In this document: piece by piece, positions 1 to 8,520 of the stretch | Position numbering within the stretch: the stretch's first letter is position 1 | Layout: every line of letters begins with the position of its first letter | DNA from: Chryseobacterium sp. MFBS3-17 | GTDB taxonomy: Bacteria > Bacteroidota > Bacteroidia > Flavobacteriales > Weeksellaceae | Assembly (NCBI RefSeq): GCF_020687745.1 | Contig: NZ_JAJEWK010000012.1 | Span: 1 to 64,000 of the forward strand | Length of the DNA: 64,000 bases | Direction: 5' to 3' | Translations under genes and position numbers: made by a program | Notes under the pieces: generated by a model | The model's database searches: none | What the model was told of the DNA's origin: nothing | The model's input: the letters and a program-made list of their open reading frames with translations, nothing else

Positions 1-252
1 AAGAACCAAAAGATCAAGACTTGGAAACTCAGCTAAAAAATGGAATGGAAGCCTGATGATTCTAAACTCGCTCGCTAATGTTGTTGTGGTGAATGTATAG
101 CATTTACAGGCTCGCTTTACATGCTGGTTTTTTTGACTTCTGTAGAGTAAAGCATTTTTGCCTCTCTGCTGGTTTATTTTTTTAATGGAATCGGCGAACC
201 TTCGGTTTTTAAACGCCTCCGTTTCCGATGTCCTTTTTTGCTGGGTTTTCAT
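1..252. repeat. Long inverted repeat, left copy (IR-A)
   Basis: About 250 bases that reappear as reverse complement at 5109-5362. The match runs from the start of the window through the GC-rich part near 195-225 to the ATG-like end near 250, with some mismatches and small indels between about 75 and 115. The copy may extend left of the window. It contains no convincing gene. Confidence 0.85.
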
Positions 253-444
253 GAGTGTGCTTTGTCAGCTCCCTCCCGATAGCTATCTGGACTAAAGGGA
301 GCAGCAAAGAGATTGAAACTGATTTTCCTTAATCCGCCCTTTAGGGCAGGGGTAAGGGTTATGGAAAATCAGTTTTGCTGTGATTTTACTTCAAGATAGG
401 GGTTAAGGGAAAGAAAAGAGCAGCTAATGACAAAAAGCGACCCT

Positions 445-481
445 TGTCATCCTGAGCGAGCGCAGCGTAGCCGAAGGATCT
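445..481. repeat. Short interspersed repeat
   Basis: A 37-base element beginning GTCATCCTGAGCGAGCGC and ending in GGATCTC. Its reverse complement recurs with one visible mismatch at 5389-5425. Further degenerate copies lie near 5013-5075 and 5528-5540. It looks like a dispersed intergenic element. Confidence 0.8.
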
Positions 482-539
482 CATTCTTCTTTTCTGGGTT
501 TCACGTTATCGTTTTCTCATCTCCTTATCTCCCCCTCAC

Positions 540-665
540 CAAGTCCCCAAGTCTCTCAGTCTCTCGTCTCTCAGCCTCTTGTCTCAATTCTCCAATCTCT
601 CAATCTCTTGTCTCTCGTCTCTTGTCTCTCGTCTCTTGTCTCTCGTCTCTCGTCTCTCGTCTCCC
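540..665. repeat. Heptamer tandem repeat (CTCTYGT)n
   Basis: A pyrimidine-rich array with a 7-base period, alternating CTCTTGT and CTCTCGT at 600-660, preceded by looser AGTCTCTC-like units. The complementary heptamer family (GATTAGA, GGAGACT) appears at 4877-4957, on the other side of the wza-wzc-epimerase block. Confidence 0.8.
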
Positions 666-712
666 CCGCCATAATTATTATTCAATTAACATAATTAAAA
701 TTCATTTTTATG

Positions 713-720
713 TATCTTTG
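713..720 (+). promoter_or_regulatory. -7 box (TATCTTTG) for wza-wzc operon
   Basis: Matches the Bacteroidota -7 consensus TAnnTTTG and lies 15 bases before the chosen ATG at 736. No clear -33 box was picked out. Its position supports starting wza at 736 rather than at upstream in-frame codons. Confidence 0.55.
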
Positions 721-735
721 CCAGAATTATTTTTA

Positions 736-1539
736 ATGATGAAGAATATCAGATTTTTATATATTTTACCGGTGCTGCTTCTGGCCCTGTTCTCCTGTAA
801 ACCAAAAGAAAATATGGTGTATATGGAACATCAGAGACAAAGTGCGGAGCAGCAGATACAACAAGCCGTTTACACGGGGTCACGCCTTCAGGAAGGAGAT
901 CTGCTGGATATTAAAGTAACAGCTTTTGATGACTATGCCGTTCGTCCATTTAACCTTCATTCGATGAATTTATCTACCTCTGCTAATCCCATTGCGACTC
1001 AGCAAACGGCACAGACTGCCCCTCAGGGTTATCTGGTAGATACAGATGGCAATATATCCTTCCCCGTTATAGGAAGAATTTTTGTGAAGGGTATGACCAA
1101 GGAACAACTGAAGCAGGATCTTGAAGCCCGATTGCTGCAATACCTCACGGATCCCATGGTGTCCATCCGGCAGCTTAATTTTAATGTGACCGTAATTGGT
1201 GAAGTGCGCAAACCAGGGCAATACAGTAGTCCTACAGAGAAAATTACAGTTTTTCAGGCACTCGGTCTGGCAGGAGATATGACGGAATATGCAAACCGTA
1301 CCGAAGTCATGCTGATCCGCAGCGAAAACGGCTCAGAACAAACCCATGCGCTGGATTTCACGGATAAGAATATTGTGTCGTCGCCCTATTACTATTTGCG
1401 CCAGAATGATGTACTGTATGTACAGCCGGACGATATCCGGAAAAAATCTGCCAATGTGGATCCCAACCGTAACCTTCTCTTTCAGATTGGGGGTGTGGCA
1501 CTGGGCGTAGCTTCTTTATTAATTACTCTGTTACGTTAA
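736..1539 (+). CDS. wza: Wza-like polysaccharide export lipoprotein (copy 1)
   Basis: Predicted outer-membrane export protein of 267 residues for capsule or exopolysaccharide. The start at 736 gives a type II signal peptide with lipobox ending LFSC (Cys 21). A Poly_export domain follows, including the DGNISFPVIGRI stretch, then a SLBB-like segment (VIGEVRKPGQY) and a hydrophobic C-terminal helix. It is shorter than enterobacterial Wza but typical for Bacteroidota. The frame is open upstream to 427, but that part is repeat sequence. It is 4 bases from the Wzc-like kinase, so the two are probably co-transcribed. A paralogue lies at 26881. Confidence 0.9.
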   Translation: MMKNIRFLYILPVLLLALFSCKPKENMVYMEHQRQSAEQQIQQAVYTGSRLQEGDLLDIKVTAFDDYAVRPFNLHSMNLSTSANPIATQQTAQTAPQGYLVDTDGNISFPVIGRIFVKGMTKEQLKQDLEARLLQYLTDPMVSIRQLNFNVTVIGEVRKPGQYSSPTEKITVFQALGLAGDMTEYANRTEVMLIRSENGSEQTHALDFTDKNIVSSPYYYLRQNDVLYVQPDDIRKKSANVDPNRNLLFQIGGVALGVASLLITLLR

Positions 1540-1543
1540 TTTT

Positions 1544-3892
1544 ATGGAATATTTAGACGACGTTCCCGCACAGGAAGTAAATGCCGCTGATTTAAAACGT
1601 ACGCTTCGCAGATACCTGCGTTTCTGGCCCCTTTTTGCAATCTGCATCATTCTGGCTCTGGCCGCTGCGTGGTTGTATCTGCGCTATACCACACCCCAGT
1701 ATTTGTCCAGAGCTTCTCTCTATGTACAATCATCCACCGGGGGGAAAAAGGGTGACTTTACCGGACTTTCGGATATACAAAGTATGGCATTGCCTTCAGG
1801 ATTTGGAAGCAATGAGGTTGATAATGAGGTTTCCATCATCCAGAGAAAACCTTTGATGCTGAAAGTGGTCAAAAAATTGAATCTGGATGTCAAGCTTGTG
1901 AAGGAGGGCAAAATACGGGAAACTGACTGGTATGTGAACGCACCGGTGCGAGGTACCGTTTTACACCTGAAGGATCCGCGTAATTTTGGCAACTGTGTTT
2001 ACACCCTGACACCACTGCGCGGCAACTCGTTTCAACTTCAATCTGAAACCGGCAAAATAACGGGTGTCTATGGTACACCTGTGCAGGACAAATTTGGTTC
2101 ATTCGTGTTGCATAGAACGGAATTTCCGCTTACCACACCTGTAAAACTTGTCGTAAGCAATCCGCAACTTATAGCTGATGGCCTGGAGGCATCCCTGAAT
2201 GTTCAGATTCCTGAGAAGAAATCCAGCATCATGGAACTGAGCAGAATCGGCGCAGATCCTATGCGTTCAGAGGATATTCTGAACGAGATCATGGCGCAGT
2301 ATAATGCAGAAGGCATTGAGGAAAGAAATGAAGAGGCAGTTGCCACTGCAAAATTTGTAGATGAAAGGCTGGACCTGATTACTGCAGAACTTGGTGGCAT
2401 TGAGTCTCAGAAAGAAAATTTCAAAGAAGCCAATAAAATTGCAGATCTTCAGGCACAGGCACAGCTCAGTTTACAGAATGCAAGTGAAAGCACCAGAAAG
2501 CTGATGGAACTCAATACTCAAATGGAAATGGTAGATGGGGTCCTGCGTGCGGCCAGTTCTTCTTCTAATGATCAGTTGCTCCCTACCAATCTGGGCATGC
2601 CCTCGGGACTGGATCCTGTTATCAATGAATACAATCAGTTGGTGCTTACCAGAAACAGAACTGCCAAGCAAGCTACTCCGTCTAATCCTGCCATACAGCA
2701 GTTTAATAAAGATATTTCCAGTTTGCGGGATGTCATCAGAGAAAACCTGCGGAAATCTAAAGCCAATCTGCAGGTGTCAATTTCTCAACTGCAAACGGAA
2801 ATCAATAAAACGTCCGGTGAACTGGGCAAGTTTCCGCAGCAGGAGCGAATCTTCAGAAATATTGAAAGACAACAAAACCTGAAGGAGGCCTTATTTCTTT
2901 ATCTCCTCCAGAAACGGGAAGAAACCTCCCTTGCGATGGCGGTAACGGCCCCGAAAGCGAAAGTAGTGAATCCGGCTTTTACCGGCCGGATCCCGGTTTC
3001 TCCCAAGAAGAATATTGTTCTTCTGGGTGCAGCCATTATCGGTTTCCTGCTCCCGTTCATATTCCTTTATGTTCGTTTTCTGCTGGATACCTACATCCAC
3101 AGTCGCAAACAGATTGCCGAAGCAATTCCCGAGGCGGTTATTCTGGGTGAAATTCCCAATGCAGGTAAGGATAATGAAGGCATCATCGGAAAAAATGACT
3201 TTTCTTCTTTTGCCGAAGCTTTCCGGATTGTCCACACCAATATGAAATTTATGCTCAAGAAAATTTCGAAAGGACAAACGCCTGTTTTGTTGGTAACTTC
3301 TGCCGTGAAGGGTGAAGGGAAAACCACCATCAGCATCAATACAGCACTTACGCTGGCTCAAAGCAAAAAGGTACTCTTAATAGGTGCTGATATCAGGAAT
3401 CCCCAATTGAAAAGATTTATGGAAGTTCAGACGGTTGGTCTTTCAGATTATCTGGCAGATCCGGATATGAAGGTGCTGGACATTGTGTCTCCCTCTCCGT
3501 TTTCAGAAAAACTGGATATTATTCACAGTGGGACCATTCCGCCAAATCCTACAGAGCTTCTAGAAGATCGAAAATTCGGAACGATGCTGGAGGAATTAAA
3601 ACCCCTGTATGACGTCATTCTTATAGACAGTGCTCCGGTTATGATGGTGAGTGATTCGTTCAGTTTGATTGATTATGCAGATTTGCTTGTTTTTGTAATG
3701 CGTGCCGGTCATACGGATAAGGAGATGCTGGAGTTTGCAAAACATCTGATGCAGGACAAGGCCAAAGGAAAAATAGGAATCGTTCTGAATGATGTAAATG
3801 CTTTAAATTTAAGTTACGGCAATAAATATGGCTACGGCTATTATACAGAAGGTGTAAAAAAGAAAAGTTTCCTTTCTAAACTGAAAATATAA
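1544..3892 (+). CDS. wzc: Wzc-like tyrosine autokinase / polysaccharide co-polymerase (copy 1)
   Basis: Inner-membrane co-polymerase fused to a BY-kinase, 782 residues, expected to control chain length and contact the Wza-like channel. An N-terminal Wzz domain has a membrane helix near residues 28-47. A long helical, coiled-coil-rich periplasmic part and a second helix near 498-520 follow. The cytoplasmic kinase shows Walker A (VKGEGKTT, about 587-594), Walker A' (GADIRNP, about 611) and Walker B (VILIDSAP, about 690). The tail carries a Tyr cluster ([10 protein letters not shown]). The stop overlaps the start of the next gene by one base. No Wzb phosphatase gene is nearby. Confidence 0.93.
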   Translation: MEYLDDVPAQEVNAADLKRTLRRYLRFWPLFAICIILALAAAWLYLRYTTPQYLSRASLYVQSSTGGKKGDFTGLSDIQSMALPSGFGSNEVDNEVSIIQRKPLMLKVVKKLNLDVKLVKEGKIRETDWYVNAPVRGTVLHLKDPRNFGNCVYTLTPLRGNSFQLQSETGKITGVYGTPVQDKFGSFVLHRTEFPLTTPVKLVVSNPQLIADGLEASLNVQIPEKKSSIMELSRIGADPMRSEDILNEIMAQYNAEGIEERNEEAVATAKFVDERLDLITAELGGIESQKENFKEANKIADLQAQAQLSLQNASESTRKLMELNTQMEMVDGVLRAASSSSNDQLLPTNLGMPSGLDPVINEYNQLVLTRNRTAKQATPSNPAIQQFNKDISSLRDVIRENLRKSKANLQVSISQLQTEINKTSGELGKFPQQERIFRNIERQQNLKEALFLYLLQKREETSLAMAVTAPKAKVVNPAFTGRIPVSPKKNIVLLGAAIIGFLLPFIFLYVRFLLDTYIHSRKQIAEAIPEAVILGEIPNAGKDNEGIIGKNDFSSFAEAFRIVHTNMKFMLKKISKGQTPVLLVTSAVKGEGKTTISINTALTLAQSKKVLLIGADIRNPQLKRFMEVQTVGLSDYLADPDMKVLDIVSPSPFSEKLDIIHSGTIPPNPTELLEDRKFGTMLEELKPLYDVILIDSAPVMMVSDSFSLIDYADLLVFVMRAGHTDKEMLEFAKHLMQDKAKGKIGIVLNDVNALNLSYGNKYGYGYYTEGVKKKSFLSKLKI

Positions 3893-4866
3893 TGAAGAAC
3901 ATTCTCATCACCGGAGGGGCCGGTTTTATCGGGTCCAATTTGTGTGACCATTTTATTAACAAAGGCTATACGGTAACCTGTCTGGATAATTTTGCCACCG
4001 GGTACCGGCACAATATCGAACACCTGCTGACGCATCCCCAGTTTACCCTCATGGAGGGCGATATCCGCGATATGACTGCCTGCCAAAACGCCTGCGAGGG
4101 TCAGGACTATGTGCTGCACCAGGCCGCTCTGGGTTCGGTGCCACGCTCCATCAATGACCCTGTGACCAGCAATGAGGTGAACGTGAGCGGATTTCTGAAT
4201 ATGCTGGTAGCAGCGCGGGATGCCGGCGTGAAGCGTTTTATCTACGCCGCCAGTTCTTCTACCTATGGCGACTCGGCTTCGCTCCCGAAAGTGGAAGATG
4301 TCATCGGGAAACCACTTTCGCCGTATGCCATTACCAAATATGTAAATGAACTCTATGCCGATGTCTTTGCCAAAACCTATGGCATGGAATGCATCGGACT
4401 GCGGTATTTCAACGTATTCGGTCGTCGCCAAAATACTCGTGGAGCGTATGCAGCGGTTATTCCATTGTTTACCAAACAATTCATTCAACACGAAAGCCCC
4501 ACGATTAACGGCACTGGTGAAAATTCTCGAGATTTTACCTATATCGACAATGTCATACAGATGAATGAACGTGCTATGTTGACGGAAAATGCCGAAGCGG
4601 TAAATACCGTTTACAATACAGCCGTAGGCGACCGGACCAATTTAAATGAACTGGCTGCTTATTTAAAAGAATTCCTCACGGAGTTTGATCCGGCCATCGC
4701 CACGATAGAAATTAAACACGGTCCGAACAGAGTAGGGGATATTCCCCATTCACTGGCAGCGGTAGAGAAGGCGAAAACCTTGTTGGGCTATGAACCGACC
4801 CATAAAATTAAAGAAGGTCTGAAAGAAGCAGTTCAATGGTATTGGGAACATCAGGAGAGGCTGTGA
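3892..4866 (+). CDS. NAD-dependent epimerase, UDP-GlcNAc 4-epimerase type (WbpP/TviC-like)
   Basis: Extended short-chain dehydrogenase of 324 residues. The Rossmann motif GGAGFIGS is at residues 7-14, a catalytic Ser/Thr region SSSTYGDS is near 121-128 and the YAITK catalytic pair near 144-148. Overall similarity to WbpP/TviC-type UDP-N-acetylhexosamine 4-epimerases suggests interconversion of UDP-GlcNAc and UDP-GalNAc, or of their uronic acids. It fits with the 6-dehydrogenase at 5591. It is coupled to wzc by a one-base overlap and is followed by a 700-base repeat region. Substrate is inferred from family resemblance only. Confidence 0.85.
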   Translation: MKNILITGGAGFIGSNLCDHFINKGYTVTCLDNFATGYRHNIEHLLTHPQFTLMEGDIRDMTACQNACEGQDYVLHQAALGSVPRSINDPVTSNEVNVSGFLNMLVAARDAGVKRFIYAASSSTYGDSASLPKVEDVIGKPLSPYAITKYVNELYADVFAKTYGMECIGLRYFNVFGRRQNTRGAYAAVIPLFTKQFIQHESPTINGTGENSRDFTYIDNVIQMNERAMLTENAEAVNTVYNTAVGDRTNLNELAAYLKEFLTEFDPAIATIEIKHGPNRVGDIPHSLAAVEKAKTLLGYEPTHKIKEGLKEAVQWYWEHQERL

Positions 4867-4876
4867 TTCTGAGACT

Positions 4877-4957
4877 CGAGACCAGAAGATTAGAGATTAG
4901 AGATTAGAGATTAGAGATTAGAGAGTGGAGACTGGAGACTGGAGACTGGAGACTGGG
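4877..4957. repeat. Heptamer tandem repeats (GATTAGA)n and (GGAGACT)n
   Basis: About four units of a GATTAGA-type heptamer are followed by about four to five GGAGACT-type heptamers. The second unit is complementary to the AGTCTCC-like units at 540-665, so related arrays flank the first three genes in opposite orientation. Confidence 0.85.
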
Positions 4958-5108
4958 GGAGTGGGAGATGAGGAGCGATGACAAAACGATGAAGCGAAAA
5001 CCAAAAACAACAAATGAGATCCTTCGGTTACGCTTCTGAGCTACGCTCGCAGACTACGTCTGTACTCAGGATGACAATGTTCGACTCTTAGGATAACGAC
5101 ACGAATTA

Positions 5109-5362
5109 ATGAAAACCCGGCAAAAAAAATGACATAGGAAACGGAGGCGTTAAAAAACCGAAGGTTCGCCGATTCCATTAAAAAAATAAACCAGCAGAGA
5201 GGCAAAAATGCTTTACTCTACAGAAGTCAAAATAACCAGCATGTAAAGCGAGCCTGATCATCAACTAACGAAACTTTCGTACTATGAGCGAGCGAGTTTA
5301 GAATCATCAGGATTCAGTTCCATTTTTTAGCCGAGTTTCCAGGTCTTGATTTTTTGATTCTT
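5109..5362. repeat. Long inverted repeat, right copy (IR-B)
   Basis: Reverse complement of 1-252 over its whole visible length. The best-matched part spans 5130-5255 and the end near 5339-5362 is also well matched. Together the copies bracket wza, wzc and the epimerase. Confidence 0.85.
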
Positions 5363-5388
5363 TTGTATCAAGACAAAAGAATGAAATA

Positions 5389-5425
5389 GAGATCCTTCGG
5401 CTCCGCTGCGCTCGCTCAGGATGAC
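5389..5425. repeat. Short interspersed repeat, inverted copy
   Basis: Reverse complement of the 445-481 element with one visible mismatch. A degenerate and internally expanded relative lies at 5013-5075, sharing only the GAGATCCTTCGG and CAGGATGAC ends. Confidence 0.8.
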
Positions 5426-5590
5426 AAAAAGCGACCTCTGTCATTGGCTACGCCGAATCTTCGATTTCAGAATGAAGCGCAGCGGAATGAAGAATCTCTG
5501 AAAAAAAAACACGCTGTGAGACGAACGAGATCCTTCGGCTTCACGTTGTGACAAAAAGAATAGAAATAATAAAAAACATTATAAAAACAA

Positions 5591-7006
5591 ATGACAAACA
5601 TGTCAGATACTGCAAAAAAACACCAGATCGCCATCATTGGCCTTGGCTATGTTGGGCTTCCTTTGGCCAGACTTTTCGCTACCCAATACCCGGTAGTGGG
5701 TTTTGATATCAACCAAAACCGCATTGAAGAATTAAATAGGGGAACCGACTCTACTTTAGAAGTAGAAGACGATATTCTGCAGGCAGTTCTCGTGCAGGGA
5801 AACCCTTTCTCTGTCATCCAGAGCGAAGCCGAAGGACTTCAAACAGGCCTTTTCTGTTCCGCAAACCTGAACGACATCCAGGATGCCAACATTTACGTTA
5901 TCACCGTTCCCACGCCGGTGGATAAGAATAACCGCCCGGACCTTACGCCGCTCTACAAAGCCAGCGAAACCGTGGGCAAGGTGCTGAAGAAAGGCGATAT
6001 TGTTATTTACGAATCAACCGTGTATCCAGGGGTTACGGAAGAAGAATGCATTCCGGTATTAGAAAAAGTATCAGGATTGAAATTCAACCAAGATTTCTTT
6101 GCAGGCTATTCGCCAGAACGCATCAACCCAGGCGATAAAGAACATACCGTAGAAAAAATATTAAAAGTAACTTCAGGTTCAACACCAGAAATCGGAGTTA
6201 TTGTGAATGATTTATACAAATCAGTGATTACTGCTGGTACGCATTTAGCACCATGTATTAAAGTGGCAGAAGCGGCTAAAGTGATTGAAAACTCACAACG
6301 TGATATCAACATCGCTTTCGTGAACGAATTAGCTAAAATTTTTAATTTATTGGATATTGATACACATGCGGTATTAGAAGCTGCAGGTACTAAATGGAAT
6401 TTCTTACCGTTTAAACCAGGATTAGTGGGAGGACATTGTATTGGTGTTGATCCTTATTACTTGGCACAAAAAGCCCAAGAACACGGCTATCATCCAGAAA
6501 TTATTTTGGCAGGACGTCGTTTAAATGATTCCATGGGAGAATATGTTGCTTCTCAAGTGGTGAAAACGATGATTAAAAAAGGCATCAATGTCTGCAATGC
6601 CAAAGTATTAAACTTAGGAATTACCTTTAAAGAAAACTGCCCGGATGTACGCAACACGAAGGCGGTAGATGTAATCCGTGGTTTAGAAGATTACGGCATT
6701 AACGTAGCCACTTTTGACCCTTGGGCAAACCCAGCGGAGGTATTGCACGAATACGGCATTAAAAGCTGTCAAAACATCAACGAATGTTTTTCGGGCACTA
6801 AGGCTCTCGAAGTGCAACCCTTCGACACCATCACCCCATCACCCGGTCACTCGGTCACCCAGTCACCTCATCACCAATTTGATGCCATCATCTTAACTGT
6901 TGCTCATAAAGAATTTGCAGAGCTTGATTTGAACCAATACCTAAAAGAAAGTGGTGTGATTTATGATGTGAAAGGGATTTTAGAGCAAGCAGATAATAGA
7001 TTGTAA
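5591..7006 (+). CDS. UDP-N-acetylhexosamine 6-dehydrogenase (WbpA/TviB-like)
   Basis: Nucleotide-sugar dehydrogenase of 471 residues that would oxidise UDP-GlcNAc or UDP-GalNAc at C6 to the uronic acid. The N-terminal NAD motif [10 protein letters not shown] is at 17-26, the catalytic Cys lies in [11 protein letters not shown] (near 282) and the C-terminal UDP-binding domain holds [15 protein letters not shown]. An in-frame Thr/Ser/Pro/His insertion of about 17 residues (412-428) comes from octamer repeat DNA. Composition changes within the gene: the first ~460 bases resemble the host genome, and from about 6060 it is much more A+T-rich. Met 4 is an alternative start. Confidence 0.9.
   Translation: MTNMSDTAKKHQIAIIGLGYVGLPLARLFATQYPVVGFDINQNRIEELNRGTDSTLEVEDDILQAVLVQGNPFSVIQSEAEGLQTGLFCSANLNDIQDANIYVITVPTPVDKNNRPDLTPLYKASETVGKVLKKGDIVIYESTVYPGVTEEECIPVLEKVSGLKFNQDFFAGYSPERINPGDKEHTVEKILKVTSGSTPEIGVIVNDLYKSVITAGTHLAPCIKVAEAAKVIENSQRDINIAFVNELAKIFNLLDIDTHAVLEAAGTKWNFLPFKPGLVGGHCIGVDPYYLAQKAQEHGYHPEIILAGRRLNDSMGEYVASQVVKTMIKKGINVCNAKVLNLGITFKENCPDVRNTKAVDVIRGLEDYGINVATFDPWANPAEVLHEYGIKSCQNINECFSGTKALEVQPFDTITPSPGHSVTQSPHHQFDAIILTVAHKEFAELDLNQYLKESGVIYDVKGILEQADNRL
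6832..6884. repeat. Octamer-like repeat inserted inside the dehydrogenase gene
   Basis: Units such as GGTCACTC, GGTCACCC and AGTCACCT follow one another inside the 3' part of the 5591 gene and encode Pro/Ser/His/Thr-rich residues without breaking the frame. Style and base content resemble the intergenic arrays at 540-665 and 4877-4957. Confidence 0.7.
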
Positions 7007-7083
7007 GAATAAATTAATAAAGTACTCAATATCTCTTTGTCAATTTGATAAAGAGATATTTGTACTTATAAAACAAGCTAACT

Positions 7084-8520
7084 ATGGGATTTATTTCTCA
7101 AGCTAAACAAGGTGTAGTTTGGACATTTTTACAGCAGTTTAGTGTTCAAATTATTAATTTTGTAGTCCAAATTTTTTTAGCAAGACTATTACTTCCTTCT
7201 GATTTTGGTTTAATAGCTATGATAACTATTTTCATCGCAATTGGTCAAAGTTTAAGTGATAGTGGAATGACTTCTTCTTTAATTAGAGGAAAGAATAATA
7301 CGGAAAACGATTACGGAACAGTTTTTATAACCAATTTTGTAATAAGTATTCTCATCTATTTAATTGTATTTTTTCTTGCTCCTTTTGTTGCTCAATTTTA
7401 TGACCAACCAATATTAGCCAGTATATTAAGAGTGTATGCTTTGATATTTATTATATCCTCTTTCTATGTGGTACAAATTGCAAAGTTTACAAAAGAACTA
7501 AATTTCAAATCCCAGTTTACGTATCAATTACCCTCCGTAATTATTGGGGCATTGACAGGTTTATGGATGGCTTATAAGGGATTCGGAGTTTGGAGTTTAG
7601 TAGGATTGAATATTGTGCAGGCATTATCTTTTACGATTATTTTATTAGTATTTTATAGATGGCGACCAAAATTAATTTTTGATCAATCAATTTTTAAACA
7701 GCATTTTGATTATGGTTATAAATTAACATTATCAGGTCTATTAAATACAATTTATCAAAATTTATATAAAATTATTATAGGTAAAATGTTTTCACCATCA
7801 AATGTTGGTTTTTTTACTCAAGCAGATAGTTTAAGACTTTTTCCTGTTAATCAATTATCAACAATCTTAAATAAAGTAACTTTCCCCTTATTTGCAACGA
7901 TACAAGATGATGATATGAAACTTAAAAAGGCATATCAATCAGCGTTGAGATTAGTTTTATCAATTACTGCTGCAATGATGTTAATTTTATTATTAATAGC
8001 CAAACCTTTGTTTCTGATTGTTTTTGGAGAAAAATGGTTGCCATCTGTACCGTATTTTCAAATTTTATGTATTGCATCAATTTTTTTACCAATAGGAACT
8101 TATAACCTAAATATTTTAAAAATTAAAGGTAGAAGTGACTTGTTTTTGAAGGTAGAAGTGATTAAAAAAATTATTGGAGTTACATCTCTTTTAATATGCA
8201 TACCATTTGGTATAAATGCAATAGTTTGGTCATTGTGTATTACCAATGTATTCTTTGCTTATTTAAATGGTTATTTTAGTGGGAAATTTATTAATTACTC
8301 TGTTTTACAACAGGTGAAGAATAGTCTGAGCATTATTATGATTGCAGTATTGCCTATGCTTATCATATATTTTATAAAAGATATATTAGAGACATTCATA
8401 ACAAGCAGTATTTTAGAAATTGTAGGAATTATCTTTATATATTTGATATTGTATATTCCTTTAGTGTATATATTTAATAAAGCTTTATTAAATGATTTAA
8501 AATTAGTATTAAAAAGATGA
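7084..8520 (+). CDS. wzx: Wzx-type flippase, MOP superfamily (module A)
   Basis: Polytopic membrane protein of 478 residues, hydrophobic throughout with roughly 12-14 predicted helices. The N-terminus (FISQAKQGVVWTFLQQFSVQ) is typical of WzxC-like polysaccharide transporters that flip lipid-linked repeat units across the inner membrane. It is the first gene of the very A+T-rich block. A 78-base gap separates it from the dehydrogenase, and it overlaps the pyruvyl transferase start by four bases, so the genes are probably co-transcribed. Confidence 0.88.
   Translation: MGFISQAKQGVVWTFLQQFSVQIINFVVQIFLARLLLPSDFGLIAMITIFIAIGQSLSDSGMTSSLIRGKNNTENDYGTVFITNFVISILIYLIVFFLAPFVAQFYDQPILASILRVYALIFIISSFYVVQIAKFTKELNFKSQFTYQLPSVIIGALTGLWMAYKGFGVWSLVGLNIVQALSFTIILLVFYRWRPKLIFDQSIFKQHFDYGYKLTLSGLLNTIYQNLYKIIIGKMFSPSNVGFFTQADSLRLFPVNQLSTILNKVTFPLFATIQDDDMKLKKAYQSALRLVLSITAAMMLILLLIAKPLFLIVFGEKWLPSVPYFQILCIASIFLPIGTYNLNILKIKGRSDLFLKVEVIKKIIGVTSLLICIPFGINAIVWSLCITNVFFAYLNGYFSGKFINYSVLQQVKNSLSIIMIAVLPMLIIYFIKDILETFITSSILEIVGIIFIYLILYIPLVYIFNKALLNDLKLVLKR

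Larger units (their letters stand above)
253..735. other. Non-coding leader region with short repeats before the first wza
   Basis: No gene is convincing here. An open frame runs through this stretch into wza, but its translation is low-complexity Ser/Leu from tandem repeats and lies upstream of a promoter box, so it is not taken as coding. The stretch holds a short interspersed repeat (445-481), a heptamer tandem repeat (about 540-665) and an A+T-rich promoter region (665-735). Confidence 0.7.
4867..5590. other. Repeat-rich non-coding spacer
   Basis: No gene is supported in these 724 bases. Contents in order: heptamer tandem repeats (4877-4957), a scrambled short interspersed repeat (5013-5075), the right copy of the long inverted repeat (5109-5362), a good copy of the short repeat (5389-5425), and more fragments of it (about 5440-5545) just before the dehydrogenase gene. 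Confidence 0.75.

Noticed and set aside
427-735. N-terminal extension of the first Wza reading frame
   Set aside because: It translates tandem repeats and an interspersed repeat, lies before the -7 box at 713 and would bury the lipoprotein signal peptide.
2891-3361. 156-codon minus-strand frame inside wzc
   Set aside because: Antisense shadow of the conserved BY-kinase; no signal of its own.
1-5362. Site-specific invertible promoter system
   Set aside because: The inverted repeats are long and imperfect, and no invertase or tyrosine recombinase gene is in the window; homologous recombination is the only mechanism I can support.
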